Below, piece by piece: positions 1-6,894 of a DNA stretch of 8,533 nt; position 1 is the first letter of the stretch; each line of letters begins with the position of its first letter. A program made the position numbers and the translations under genes. Location: assembly GCA_001786825.1 (NCBI GenBank), contig MFTL01000010.1:5842-14374 (forward strand). The letters are read 5' to 3'. The notes beneath the pieces are model-generated. The model saw only the letters and a list, made by a program, of their open reading frames with translations. It made no database searches and had not been told where the DNA came from. The stretch is from Candidatus Nomurabacteria bacterium RIFCSPHIGHO2_01_FULL_39_9 (GTDB taxonomy: Bacteria; Patescibacteriota; Minisyncoccia; Phycocordibacterales; DATEUR01).

Positions 1-1073
1 AATTTAAAACAGACGTTTGGCCAACCGGCGTTATAGAGAAAGTTTTTTTGCAATTAGCTTTTGATATCAGTGAAGGAACTTTGGAAAAAATATCAGAAAT
101 AACGGAAACACCGGAAATACCGATAGAAAAAATTCAAGAAGAAAATAGAGAGGAGGTTCTGAAGCAAGAGATTCTAAAAGAAGAATCAGCTCCGGCCGCA
201 GGCGTCGAAAACTTATTAAATCTAAAATTAGGAATCAAAATTCTTCTAGCCCAAATAGCTGAAACTATAGGCGAAATTTTTCAAAAAGACTCTTTCGATA
301 TTAAAAATAATGCTGTTTTAGAAATTTCTTATCGTCTTAGTAATTTAAATGATTGGAAAACTATCGGTTACATCGATGCGACAAAGTCAGCAAACATAAA
401 GATTGCTCTTCTGATCGACCCGCAGTTAAATTGGTCAGATATTGAAAATCTACAAATCGGTCTTAAGAAAATTAATTTGTCTAACAAATTTAAATTAAAT
501 TCTATTAGACTGGAAATTGAATACGCGCCGCCGAGTGATATTTTGTCAGAAACAACAGAGATAATGGAAAAGCAAGAAATAATAGAAACAGAGGAAATGA
601 CTGAATCAGTCGAGGTTGCAGAAGTTCCAAATGACTTGGCTTTAGAGTTAGCAAAAGAAAATGATTTAAACGAAGACAAAATTACTGAAACCACTATCAA
701 AATAGATGATACCAAAGATGCAAAGATTGATTTGAGTTCGCTCGTAGATTTTAAATTATCCGATGGCTCCGGTGAGCTTGAGCTCTACGCTCTGCCCGAC
801 AGGTGTTTGGGCAGTCTAGATGAAATTAAGCGCAATTTATTAACTTATCCTTATTGCGGTGATCCAATTGGTTTTCCAATCAGTCGGCCGGATGCTTATA
901 GTTGGAAAATGGGCGAAGATGCGCGAATTGTTATTGGTGCTTGCAGTTCTAAAGAAATTGATTGCGGTGATGAACCAGAAAAATTTATTATTTACTTTAT
1001 TTCGGAAGAAAAATTAAGAGCTGATGAGGAAAATAGCTCAATTATTTTAAAATCAGTTCAAAGTGTCATTTAA
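1..1073 (+). CDS. Acidic beta-domain protein, probably surface-associated (5' end outside window)
   Basis: The frame is open from the window edge (first full codon at base 3) to TAA at 1071-1073. It reads through the TTG at 48 without any ribosome-binding site, so this is the C-terminal 356 residues of a longer protein. Two folded-looking blocks are separated by Glu-rich linkers. The first (about bases 210-535) has alternating hydrophobic strands with landmarks LEISYRL, DWKTIGYID, NWSDIENLQIGL and IRLEIEYA. That pattern resembles the beta-sandwich repeats often seen in large secreted Parcubacteria proteins; this is from memory and not tested. The last block (about 725-1073) holds four cysteines, in RCLGS, YCGDP, ACSS and DCGD. 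No membrane segment is visible in the part seen. The next gene starts 3 nt after the stop, so the two are probably co-transcribed. No function can be named. Confidence 0.8.
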   Translation, partial: FKTDVWPTGVIEKVFLQLAFDISEGTLEKISEITETPEIPIEKIQEENREEVLKQEILKEESAPAAGVENLLNLKLGIKILLAQIAETIGEIFQKDSFDIKNNAVLEISYRLSNLNDWKTIGYIDATKSANIKIALLIDPQLNWSDIENLQIGLKKINLSNKFKLNSIRLEIEYAPPSDILSETTEIMEKQEIIETEEMTESVEVAEVPNDLALELAKENDLNEDKITETTIKIDDTKDAKIDLSSLVDFKLSDGSGELELYALPDRCLGSLDEIKRNLLTYPYCGDPIGFPISRPDAYSWKMGEDARIVIGACSSKEIDCGDEPEKFIIYFISEEKLRADEENSSIILKSVQSVI

Positions 1074-1076
1074 ACT

Positions 1077-2987
1077 ATGAAATATTTTTTTGGTTTTGGG
1101 ATAATAATTTTTTTAATCGGAATTCTTTTTTCTAATTCGATAAAAAAAACGGAAGCCGCTTTCAGCAGTGGTGACGGGCTCATCGTTTATGGTACAACGA
1201 ACGTTTTGAATTTTCCTCAATTTAGACTTTACTCTTCAATTCCTAATATTTTTTCAGTTCCTCAAAATACAGTTTCGGGCCCGCCGGCGCATAATGTTGC
1301 TATGCAAACATCACCCAAAAAATTAGAAGCAATTGCCGGTTATACCGACGAGAGCGGAGTTTTGCATGCCCTTTGTTATGATGGCATCAATTGGACAAGT
1401 GACTGGTCCGATACTGTTGGTGGCAACGGCAAGACTCGGCGTTTTGATATCGGTTACGAAAGCGCTACTGGTGATGCCGTTGTTCTTTATTCTCGCGGTG
1501 TTGCTGGTTCTAATGAACTTGCTTACAGGATAAAATCAGGTACTTCCGGTTGTGGCAGTAGTAATTGGTCAGCGGCTGCCAATTTTGATTCAGCTAATTC
1601 AACTGGAATTATTGATTGGGTAAAAATCGCCCGAGATCGCCGGACCGGCTCAAGCATTCTTGGAGCAATTTGGGCTGATCAAAATCAAATTCTTTCAGGC
1701 GCGCTCTGGAATGGTAGTATTTTTACCAATGAGCCAGCGGGACCAATCTCAACAAATTTGCAATATTTGCGTTTGAAACAGGATCTGAATAATTTTGATT
1801 TAGAGTTTGAATCCAATTCCGGCAATTTAATGATTGTTTGGGGTGATGCTTCAGGGAATAATGGAACAAACGGCGTTCGTTATATTCGATGTACCGGAGG
1901 TATTGCCAATTGTGCATGGTCGGTAGTTCAAACGCCGGCCGGTTTTGCTGACGACGCTTCTTCTTTAGATATTTCCGCGAATTTAAATAGCAATGAAATT
2001 GTTTTTGGTTCGATCGGTGCGGCCGGCAATGATCTGCAAGTCGGCTATTGGAATGGGGCAAATTGGTCAGCAACTCCTAATCTCGATACAACCACCGGTC
2101 CGCCTTTTTCTTACGATCAAATTATTAAAACCGGCTGGCTAAGTTCTGGCGGTACGAGCCGCAGTATTATTGTTTATGAAGATACTAACAACACAACGTT
2201 AAGTTTTGTGGCTGGCAATCAAAACAATTTCACAATTCAGCCCGATTTTACTCCAGCGCCGTTATTTAACGGCGCGCATGAATGGTACGACATTGATGTC
2301 GATTCAATTAACAAGAATCAACTGATGTTTACCGTCAACGACAACAACAGCGATCTTTATGCCGAGCGGCTTTTTATGGATGGCAATGGCAACTTCACTT
2401 GGACCAATGGCAGTGGCGGCAATTTACTCGATCAGAATTTAACTAACCAAAACACCGGTAATTTCACTTTTCGTTTTTGGAATTCTGTTTCAACCGGTGA
2501 GCCGCTTGCTTTAACTTTTAATATTTCAAATAATTCAATCGGGTTCGGCGATCTCTCGGTTGCAGCTAGTCGTTTTGCTACCTCTGACGGCTTGGGTTTT
2601 GCGACCGAAATTGAAGCGCATAATTTTTCTGTCACAACTAATGCGCCTCTTGGTTATCGGGTTTTAATTTTGGGAGATTCGCCGAGCTTGGGTAGTTTTT
2701 CGATAGATCCAATTGGAGTAGTGGCAACATCGCCAGTGCCTGGTACTGAACAATTTGGTCTGCGCATTATTGCTTCTGGCGGCAGTGGCCTTGTAAGCTC
2801 GCCTTATAATACAAGTGATTTTGCCTATGCGGCAGATGCGATGATTGAAAGCGAGGTGGCTTCGGCAAATATTGGCGATAATCAGACGACGACGTATTCG
2901 GCCCGCTACATGGCCAATATTTCGCCAATTACGCCGGCCGGCCAATACGCGACTGTTTTAACGTTTGTGGCAACGGCTAATTTCTAA
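1077..2987 (+). CDS. Secreted propeller-like protein with C-terminal degenerate WxL-like domain
   Basis: 636 residues. An N-terminal signal peptide (hydrophobic core about 4-19) is followed by a likely signal peptidase site near TEA-A at 25-28, so the protein should be exported. Residues about 35-470 contain several blade-like units of 50-60 residues with recurrent W-x-G or Y-W-N-G-x-x-W-S motifs (for example at 211-213 and 334-341). This suggests a BNR/Kelch-like beta-propeller; the fold is inferred. Paired cysteines (100/159 and 272/279) could form disulfides. Residues about 481-636 match the end of the 3047-4138 protein: G-Y-R-V at 526-529, PGTEQFGLR at 555-563, a DFAYAAD segment, and the terminus Y-x3-L-T-F-VATANF. 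I read this as a diverged WxL-type surface-attachment module. There is no LPXTG signal or C-terminal membrane segment. The start lies 3 nt after the previous stop with no clear Shine-Dalgarno sequence. Its likely role is an extracellular binding or adhesion protein, with unknown ligand. Confidence 0.85.
   Translation: MKYFFGFGIIIFLIGILFSNSIKKTEAAFSSGDGLIVYGTTNVLNFPQFRLYSSIPNIFSVPQNTVSGPPAHNVAMQTSPKKLEAIAGYTDESGVLHALCYDGINWTSDWSDTVGGNGKTRRFDIGYESATGDAVVLYSRGVAGSNELAYRIKSGTSGCGSSNWSAAANFDSANSTGIIDWVKIARDRRTGSSILGAIWADQNQILSGALWNGSIFTNEPAGPISTNLQYLRLKQDLNNFDLEFESNSGNLMIVWGDASGNNGTNGVRYIRCTGGIANCAWSVVQTPAGFADDASSLDISANLNSNEIVFGSIGAAGNDLQVGYWNGANWSATPNLDTTTGPPFSYDQIIKTGWLSSGGTSRSIIVYEDTNNTTLSFVAGNQNNFTIQPDFTPAPLFNGAHEWYDIDVDSINKNQLMFTVNDNNSDLYAERLFMDGNGNFTWTNGSGGNLLDQNLTNQNTGNFTFRFWNSVSTGEPLALTFNISNNSIGFGDLSVAASRFATSDGLGFATEIEAHNFSVTTNAPLGYRVLILGDSPSLGSFSIDPIGVVATSPVPGTEQFGLRIIASGGSGLVSSPYNTSDFAYAADAMIESEVASANIGDNQTTTYSARYMANISPITPAGQYATVLTFVATANF
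2517..2984 (+). repeat. Protein module shared with 3614-4135 (copy 1)
   Basis: This segment encodes the C-terminal module of the 636-aa protein. It aligns by eye with the end of the neighbouring 363-aa protein along the whole module, with near-identical blocks PGTEQFGLR, SPY-x(2-4)-DFAY-x-AD and Y-x3-LT-(F/Y)-VATANF. The middle is less similar and copy 1 is slightly shorter. It is a diverged duplicated or recombined domain, not a recent DNA repeat, because codon-level identity is limited to short patches. Confidence 0.75.
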
Positions 2988-3016
2988 TTGCTTTATTATT
3001 TGGGTCATGGCATAAT
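2988..3016 (+). promoter_or_regulatory. Predicted sigma70-type promoter for the 3047-4138 gene
   Basis: TTGCTT at 2988-2993, directly after the upstream stop codon, is followed 17 bp later by CATAAT at 3011-3016. A TGG immediately before the -10 gives an extended -10 character. The expected transcription start is near 3023, leaving a leader of about 24 nt. An AAGAG at 3031-3035 is a weak and distant ribosome-binding candidate. The gene therefore can be transcribed separately from 1077-2987. Prediction is by consensus only. Confidence 0.5.
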
Positions 3017-3046
3017 TTAATCATTAATAGAAGAGCAATTTAAATT

Positions 3047-4138
3047 ATGATTTACAAATATTTCAAACATTTTCTTGCAATTATTGTCACAATATTTCTA
3101 GCAGTGCCATTTTTTATGTTTCAAGGGATAAGTGTCGAAGCGGCTCCCTTAACTAATCTTTCTGATTCAATGTCGCGGTTGAAAATTGCCTTAACATCAA
3201 ATCATGAAATAAAATTCGTAACACCTAGCGGTGTGGCGGCTGGTCAGAATATCATTTACACATTTGACCCGGCGTTCACTTTAGGCGCGATTGATTTTAA
3301 TGATGTCGACTTTGCCGAAGGCGCTACAAGCAACTGTTCTGGCGTTTTTACCGAAAAAACTTTAGCCGCCGCGCCGGTCGGCGCAACCTGGGGAGTTTCT
3401 GTTGGCGCAAGCACGGTTACGATAACTTCTGGCACAGACACTATTAACACCAACCGCTGTGTTAGATTAAAAATTGGTACCAACGCAATTTTTCAAACAA
3501 CCGGCGTTAATCAAATTACCAACCCGGCTACTGCCGGCAGTTACAGCATCAGCATGAGCGGCACTTTCGGCGATAGCGGAACTACTTTGGTCCAAATTAT
3601 CACTGACGACCAAGTTGCGGTCACGGCTAACGTCGGTACGACGCTCTCTTTCAGTATCTCCGACAATATTATCGATTTCGATACATTGAATCCGACTTTT
3701 GCCAAATATGCTACTCCGGGTGCCAACTCTGGCGGCTCGACTAATCCCAACACCGTTGGCCACAGCCTTTCCGCTTCGGCTAATTCGACAGGCGGTTACA
3801 CTGTTACGGTTAAAGGCGCCACGCTGACTTCTGGTGCAAATTCAATTACCGTCATTGGTAATACGGCAACTGCCTCTACTCCTGGTACGGAACAATTTGG
3901 CTTGCGTTTGGTGGTTACTAACCCGGGACCAAATACCGGCGCCGTTGTTTCGCCTTATGATTCGGCAACTGATTTTGCGTATGGTGCCGACGCTAATACC
4001 ACGAGTGTTGTGGCGTTAGCAACAACACCGACCAGCCAGACAAACTATGACGCTTATTATGTGGCCAACATTGATTCTCTAACTGAAGCCGGCAGTTATT
4101 CCACAACTCTGACCTATGTTGCTACCGCTAATTTTTAA
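3047..4138 (+). CDS. Secreted two-domain surface protein with C-terminal degenerate WxL-like domain
   Basis: 363 residues. The signal peptide has a hydrophobic stretch at about 8-25 and a likely cleavage near VEA-A at 30-33. Residues about 35-185 form an Ala/Thr/Gly-rich beta domain with landmarks SNHEIKFVTPSGV and IDFNDVDF and two cysteines (97 and 138) placed to form a disulfide. I recognise this block as typical of secreted CPR proteins but cannot name a ligand. Residues about 190-363 are homologous to the end of the 1077-2987 protein: G-Y-T-V at 250-253, PGTEQFGLR at 279-287, a DFAYGAD segment, Y-x-A-N-I, and the terminus Y-x3-L-T-Y-VATANF. In classical WxL domains these positions carry W-x-L and a final Y-x3-L-T-W. 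The next gene encodes a candidate DUF916-like partner. Residue composition (many Ser/Thr/Asn/Gly, few Lys) suits an abundant surface protein. The WxL link is an inference from motif layout. Confidence 0.87.
   Translation: MIYKYFKHFLAIIVTIFLAVPFFMFQGISVEAAPLTNLSDSMSRLKIALTSNHEIKFVTPSGVAAGQNIIYTFDPAFTLGAIDFNDVDFAEGATSNCSGVFTEKTLAAAPVGATWGVSVGASTVTITSGTDTINTNRCVRLKIGTNAIFQTTGVNQITNPATAGSYSISMSGTFGDSGTTLVQIITDDQVAVTANVGTTLSFSISDNIIDFDTLNPTFAKYATPGANSGGSTNPNTVGHSLSASANSTGGYTVTVKGATLTSGANSITVIGNTATASTPGTEQFGLRLVVTNPGPNTGAVVSPYDSATDFAYGADANTTSVVALATTPTSQTNYDAYYVANIDSLTEAGSYSTTLTYVATANF
3614..4135 (+). repeat. Protein module shared with 2517-2984 (copy 2)
   Basis: This segment encodes the C-terminal module of the 363-aa protein, matching copy 1 in motif order and in the last six residues (VATANF). 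Compared with copy 1 it has extra Gly/Ser/Thr-rich loops ahead of the G-Y-T-V motif. The short nucleotide match around GGTAC(T/G)GAACAATTTGG in both copies (about 2741 and 3884) shows recent enough common ancestry, or gene conversion, to be visible at DNA level. Confidence 0.75.
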
Positions 4139-4141
4139 ATT

Positions 4142-4150
4142 TGATATAAT
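4142..4150 (+). promoter_or_regulatory. Extended -10 promoter predicting a leaderless transcript for 4160-5200
   Basis: TGATATAAT at 4142-4150 is a perfect extended -10 element (TGN plus TATAAT) in the 21-bp gap after the previous stop. No good -35 lies at 16-18 bp; TTGCTA at 4119-4124 is 20 bp away. The expected start of transcription is near 4157, only about 3 nt before the ATG at 4160, so the mRNA would be leaderless or nearly so. No Shine-Dalgarno sequence is present, which agrees. Confidence 0.6.
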
Positions 4151-4159
4151 TATTGCTAT

Positions 4160-5200
4160 ATGATCTTACTTAAAAAAATATTTGGTACAGCTTTTATTTT
4201 TATTTTGTCTCTGCTTTTGTTTTTTGTCTTTACGCAAAAAACTAACGCATTGACTGTCTCGCCACCGACAATAGAAGTGATTGCCGCGCCCGGCCAAACT
4301 GCGAGTGGTGAATTTGTCCTTTATAATGAAGAACCAACTGCAAAAATCTTCTACTCCTCCTTTGAAAAGTTTGAAGCCAGCGGTGAGACCGGTGCGCCGA
4401 ATTTCACCCCTTCCGATGAGGATTTGCCAACTTGGATCAAAACGTCAGCGAAAGTTGAATTAAAATCAGGCGAGAAGAAAAAAGTAAACTTTGAAATAAA
4501 TGTGCCGGCCGACGCAACGCCCGGCGGCCACTTCGCCGCAATTTTCTGGAGCGCAACGCCGTCTGATTCTGAAGGAGTTAATGCTGTTTCCGTCGGCGCG
4601 AAAGTCGGTATTTTGGTTTTGCTTAAAGTCGCGGGCTTAACGGAAGAAGCGGCAGGTATAATTGAATTTAGCACGCTAGGCGCAAAGAATTTTTACACCG
4701 CTCGACCAGTTGAATTTTTTTATCGTTTCCAAAACAGCGGCAATGATCGAGTTAAACCCTTCGGCCAAATTTCTATTAAAAATATAACCGGAATTGTCAA
4801 AACAGTAATAAACGCCAATTCCGCCGAAGGCAATGTCTTACCACAGAGCATAAGAAAATTTGAAACTTCTTGGCCGGGAAGCCGTCTTGTTGCAATTGAT
4901 AAAGAAGCGAATTTTTTCAAACGCTATTGGCAAAATGTTAGAAATGAATGGTTTAATTTCGGTCTCGGCCGTTACAATGCCGCGTTGGAATTATCCTACG
5001 GTGAAGGTCAAAGTAAAACCGACGCAAATTATATTTTTTGGATCATTCCATGGCATCTTCTGATTCTTGTTTTAATTCTTGCTTTCATAATTATTTTTTT
5101 CGGCATTAAAGAAGTCAGAGCGTACAACCATTGGCTCATCAACCGAGCTTTAAGTCAATTTAAAAAAAGATCAGGTGCTCACAAGAAAATCAAAAAATAA
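4160..5200 (+). CDS. DUF916/WxL-interacting-like membrane-anchored surface protein
   Basis: 346 residues. The signal peptide is residues 1-30, with cleavage likely after TNA. The mature protein begins with the layout of the DUF916 (WxL-interacting protein) family: L-T-V-S-P-P-T-I at 31-38, an APGQTASGEFVLYN strand pair, then PADATPGGHFAAIFW (about 116-130), which matches the family's P-x-G-x-Y/H-x-A-x-I/F turn. A second beta domain (about 160-275) occupies the place of DUF3324. One transmembrane helix (about 281-304) is followed by a strongly basic tail of about 40 residues, giving a N-out/C-in single-pass anchor. In Gram-positive csc-type clusters such proteins accompany WxL-domain proteins and help hold them at the envelope. 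Here two WxL-like genes lie directly upstream, supporting the same role. Family placement is by motif recognition; a generic Ig-like membrane-anchored protein is the alternative. Its 3' end overlaps the next gene by 26 nt. Confidence 0.85.
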   Translation: MILLKKIFGTAFIFILSLLLFFVFTQKTNALTVSPPTIEVIAAPGQTASGEFVLYNEEPTAKIFYSSFEKFEASGETGAPNFTPSDEDLPTWIKTSAKVELKSGEKKKVNFEINVPADATPGGHFAAIFWSATPSDSEGVNAVSVGAKVGILVLLKVAGLTEEAAGIIEFSTLGAKNFYTARPVEFFYRFQNSGNDRVKPFGQISIKNITGIVKTVINANSAEGNVLPQSIRKFETSWPGSRLVAIDKEANFFKRYWQNVRNEWFNFGLGRYNAALELSYGEGQSKTDANYIFWIIPWHLLILVLILAFIIIFFGIKEVRAYNHWLINRALSQFKKRSGAHKKIKK

Positions 5201-6215
5201 AATAGGAAGCTATCTTTTTCTCTCTCTTCTTGTTATTGCCTCTGTTTATCTATTTTCGTTAAAAATTTTTGTTAAAGAAACTAACGCCGATGACGTTGGC
5301 GTTAGCGCAAAAGTAGAGCCACCACCGCCTCCTCCGGGTGGCGGAGGCGGTGTAGTCCTGCCGCCGCCTCCACCACCACCGCCTCCACCACCACCGGAAG
5401 AGGAATTACCTCCGGAGGAATTACCGTCACCTGAAATTCCACCTTCACCACCGCCTGTAATTACACCGCCTCCCGTGTTGCCGTCAGTAACGCCAATTTT
5501 CCCTCCTGTACCGATTTTAGAAATACTGACGCCCTTTGCGCTGCCAATATCAATAAAACCGCTCGACGTTATTGGTTTATCGGGTCTTGTTTTGGGAATT
5601 TTAAATTTAATTTACCGGGCTATTTTAAATGTTGGAGCCTTTAATTTTGTTAAGTTTTTGAAATATCTGGCATATATTTTAGGTTTCTTTGTTTTTCCGG
5701 CAAGAAGTGGCATTGTCTATGACAGTAAAACAAAAAAGCCGATAAAAAACGCTTCAGTCATTATGGAGAATAAAAATGACAATTCGATTTTTCGAGTTAT
5801 TACTGATCGGAATGGGCGCTATCTTTTTTCTGTTAAACCGGGAATTTATCAAATTTTAGCCCATCATCATGAATTTACTTTTCCATCGAAAGAATTGCTT
5901 GGTCAAACACGTGATCATGGTTATAGTCATTTATACTTTGGCGAATTTTTTAAAGTTGGTAAAAAAAGAGTTATGGGCCGCCATGATCTGCCTTTAGACC
6001 CAACCGAAATTCACGCTCATAAGCTCGCTCAAAATGAGGAAATATTTCACGGCCGCGCCAGCCGCGCGCTCCTGCCTTTTTCTCATTTGCTTTTTTATTT
6101 AGGTTTCATTTTTTCTTTAGTTGCTGTTATTTCTTTTCCAAACACATTAAATATCATTGTAATGGGTTTGTATATTTTTTCCGGAATTATCCAAATCCGC
6201 AAAAAATTTATTTAG
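5175..6215 (+). CDS. Multi-pass membrane protein with Pro/Gly linker and carboxypeptidase-regulatory-like domain
   Basis: 346 residues from a GTG start at 5175; no ATG or TTG start follows before the signal sequence, so this start is preferred. It overlaps the upstream gene by 26 nt, implying translational coupling. In order: a hydrophobic signal or anchor segment (about 12-33, possible cleavage near TNA-D at 36-39); a low-complexity linker with six prolines at 49-54, five glycines at 55-59 and twelve prolines at 63-74, then a Pro/Glu-rich stretch to about 115; two membrane segments (about 130-150 and 158-176); a carboxypeptidase-regulatory-like beta-sandwich (about 177-235) with the signature SGIVYD, IKNASV and TDRNGRYLFSVKPGIYQI; a His-rich region; and two more membrane segments (about 287-306 and 313-331). 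Such sandwiches usually bind or display rather than catalyse, and no peptidase residues are seen. Context suggests an envelope-spanning partner of the WxL-like proteins; the exact role is unknown. Confidence 0.85.
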   Translation: MLTRKSKNKIGSYLFLSLLVIASVYLFSLKIFVKETNADDVGVSAKVEPPPPPPGGGGGVVLPPPPPPPPPPPPEEELPPEELPSPEIPPSPPPVITPPPVLPSVTPIFPPVPILEILTPFALPISIKPLDVIGLSGLVLGILNLIYRAILNVGAFNFVKFLKYLAYILGFFVFPARSGIVYDSKTKKPIKNASVIMENKNDNSIFRVITDRNGRYLFSVKPGIYQILAHHHEFTFPSKELLGQTRDHGYSHLYFGEFFKVGKKRVMGRHDLPLDPTEIHAHKLAQNEEIFHGRASRALLPFSHLLFYLGFIFSLVAVISFPNTLNIIVMGLYIFSGIIQIRKKFI

Positions 6216-6226
6216 TTATTTTTTCA

Positions 6227-6254
6227 TTGCATTTTTTGCATTTTCATATATAAT
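6227..6254 (+). promoter_or_regulatory. Predicted sigma70-type promoter for the 6302-6832 gene
   Basis: TTGCAT at 6227-6232 and a perfect TATAAT at 6249-6254 are separated by 16 bp. Transcription should begin near 6261, giving a leader of about 40 nt before the ATG at 6302. The -35 sits in the first of two head-to-tail copies of TTGCATTTT (6227-6235 and 6236-6244), so part of the spacer is itself a repeat. The leader shows no strong Shine-Dalgarno sequence or evident riboswitch fold. The 86-bp gap 6216-6301 contains nothing else I can support. Confidence 0.6.
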
Positions 6255-6301
6255 TGCCAGTCGAACTCAAAAATTCATAAATCCTTAAAAAATTAATAGA
6301 A

Positions 6302-6832
6302 ATGGAAACACTTACCAGAACCTTACCGCCTAGTCGGGGAAAAAAGTTGCAAAGACAACTTGAAAAAATTGATATTGCTCGAGCCGCATTAGGTCTCGGA
6401 ACTACAAATTACAATATTAAACAAGCATTTGAACCATTATCAAACGCAAAACCATCTTCCCAGGCAGTTTTACTTGCGGCTCGGGAAAAAGGAACCATCA
6501 AAGACGCTCTTTTTGAACAAAAAAAGTTCCATGCAGCTACAACTGAATTAAAAGATAAAGTTGAGTTATTTAGCCAAAGAACATTAGTTTCCATGGAAAA
6601 ATGGCTTAGCGCTGCAGAGGATAATCCTATTGATTATCATGCCGCTTTTGTGCGGATGATTAAAAATATGGAAAGGGAAGCCCAGCGTTCAATTTCGCTT
6701 CAAGAAGTAAAAAAAGAAAAAGCGCTCACGCTCAAACGAACTATTATCAAATGCGCACCACCCGAAAGCCGACCGGCTCAAATGGCTGTTCGTTCCGGTT
6801 CATTATGTTTCTATCAGAAAGAAAGGATTTAA
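6302..6832 (+). CDS. Small helical cytosolic protein of unknown function
   Basis: 176 residues, not recognised. There is no signal peptide or membrane segment, and the composition is rich in Lys, Glu, Ala and Leu. Long amphipathic helices are likely at about 14-32, 50-105 and 114-146 (the last with EREAQRSISLQEVKKEKALT). The N-terminal 15 residues are basic and Pro/Arg-rich. The C-terminal 25 residues are Pro/Arg/Ser-rich and contain two cysteines. The gene has its own promoter and is closed by its own terminator at 6861-6894, so it is monocistronic and separate from the surface-gene run upstream. It converges on ssrA. The clean promoter, terminator and amino-acid composition argue that it is expressed. 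I would not assign a role beyond cytosolic helical protein. Confidence 0.72.
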   Translation: METLTRTLPPSRGKKLQRQLEKIDIARAALGLGTTNYNIKQAFEPLSNAKPSSQAVLLAAREKGTIKDALFEQKKFHAATTELKDKVELFSQRTLVSMEKWLSAAEDNPIDYHAAFVRMIKNMEREAQRSISLQEVKKEKALTLKRTIIKCAPPESRPAQMAVRSGSLCFYQKERI

Positions 6833-6860
6833 GAAAGAAATTATAAAAAAAATGAAAATC

Positions 6861-6894
6861 AAAAATCGTAACTAAAATAGTTGCGATTTTTTTA
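6861..6894 (+). terminator. Hairpin terminator, probably bidirectional
   Basis: AAAAATCGTAACTA (6861-6874) pairs with TAGTTGCGATTTTT (6878-6891) across a 3-nt loop. The stem is up to 14 bp with one G-T wobble, and the right arm runs into a T tract ending at 6893. This fits an intrinsic terminator for the 6302-6832 gene. On the minus strand the left flank reads as a T-rich run (complement of A-rich 6845-6865), so the same hairpin can also stop the converging smpB-ssrA transcript about 35-65 nt past the tmRNA 3' end. Confidence 0.8.

Noticed and set aside
48..50. TTG as the true start of the first gene
   Set aside because: The frame stays open to the window edge and reads as ordinary protein before this codon, and the upstream T-tract has no ribosome-binding site. 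The gene is simply cut by the window.
1723..2073. Antisense open frame inside the propeller-like gene
   Set aside because: Its composition is unlike a folded protein, no start signals are present, and it lies wholly opposite a well-supported secreted protein. The same holds for antisense frames at 368-715, 2664-2945, 3467-3763 and 4351-4674.
2970..2987. Sortase (LPXTG) anchoring of the secreted proteins
   Set aside because: Neither this protein nor the 3047-4138 product has LPXTG, a C-terminal hydrophobic segment or a basic tail; both end at VATANF.
1077..4138. Canonical WxL domains
   Set aside because: No true W-x-L pair is present in the C-terminal modules. Only Y-x-V and Y-x3-L-T-F/Y are seen, so they are called WxL-like.
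6216..6301. Riboswitch or small RNA ahead of the orphan gene
   Set aside because: The leader is only about 40 nt, AT-rich and without a stable fold; only a promoter is supported.
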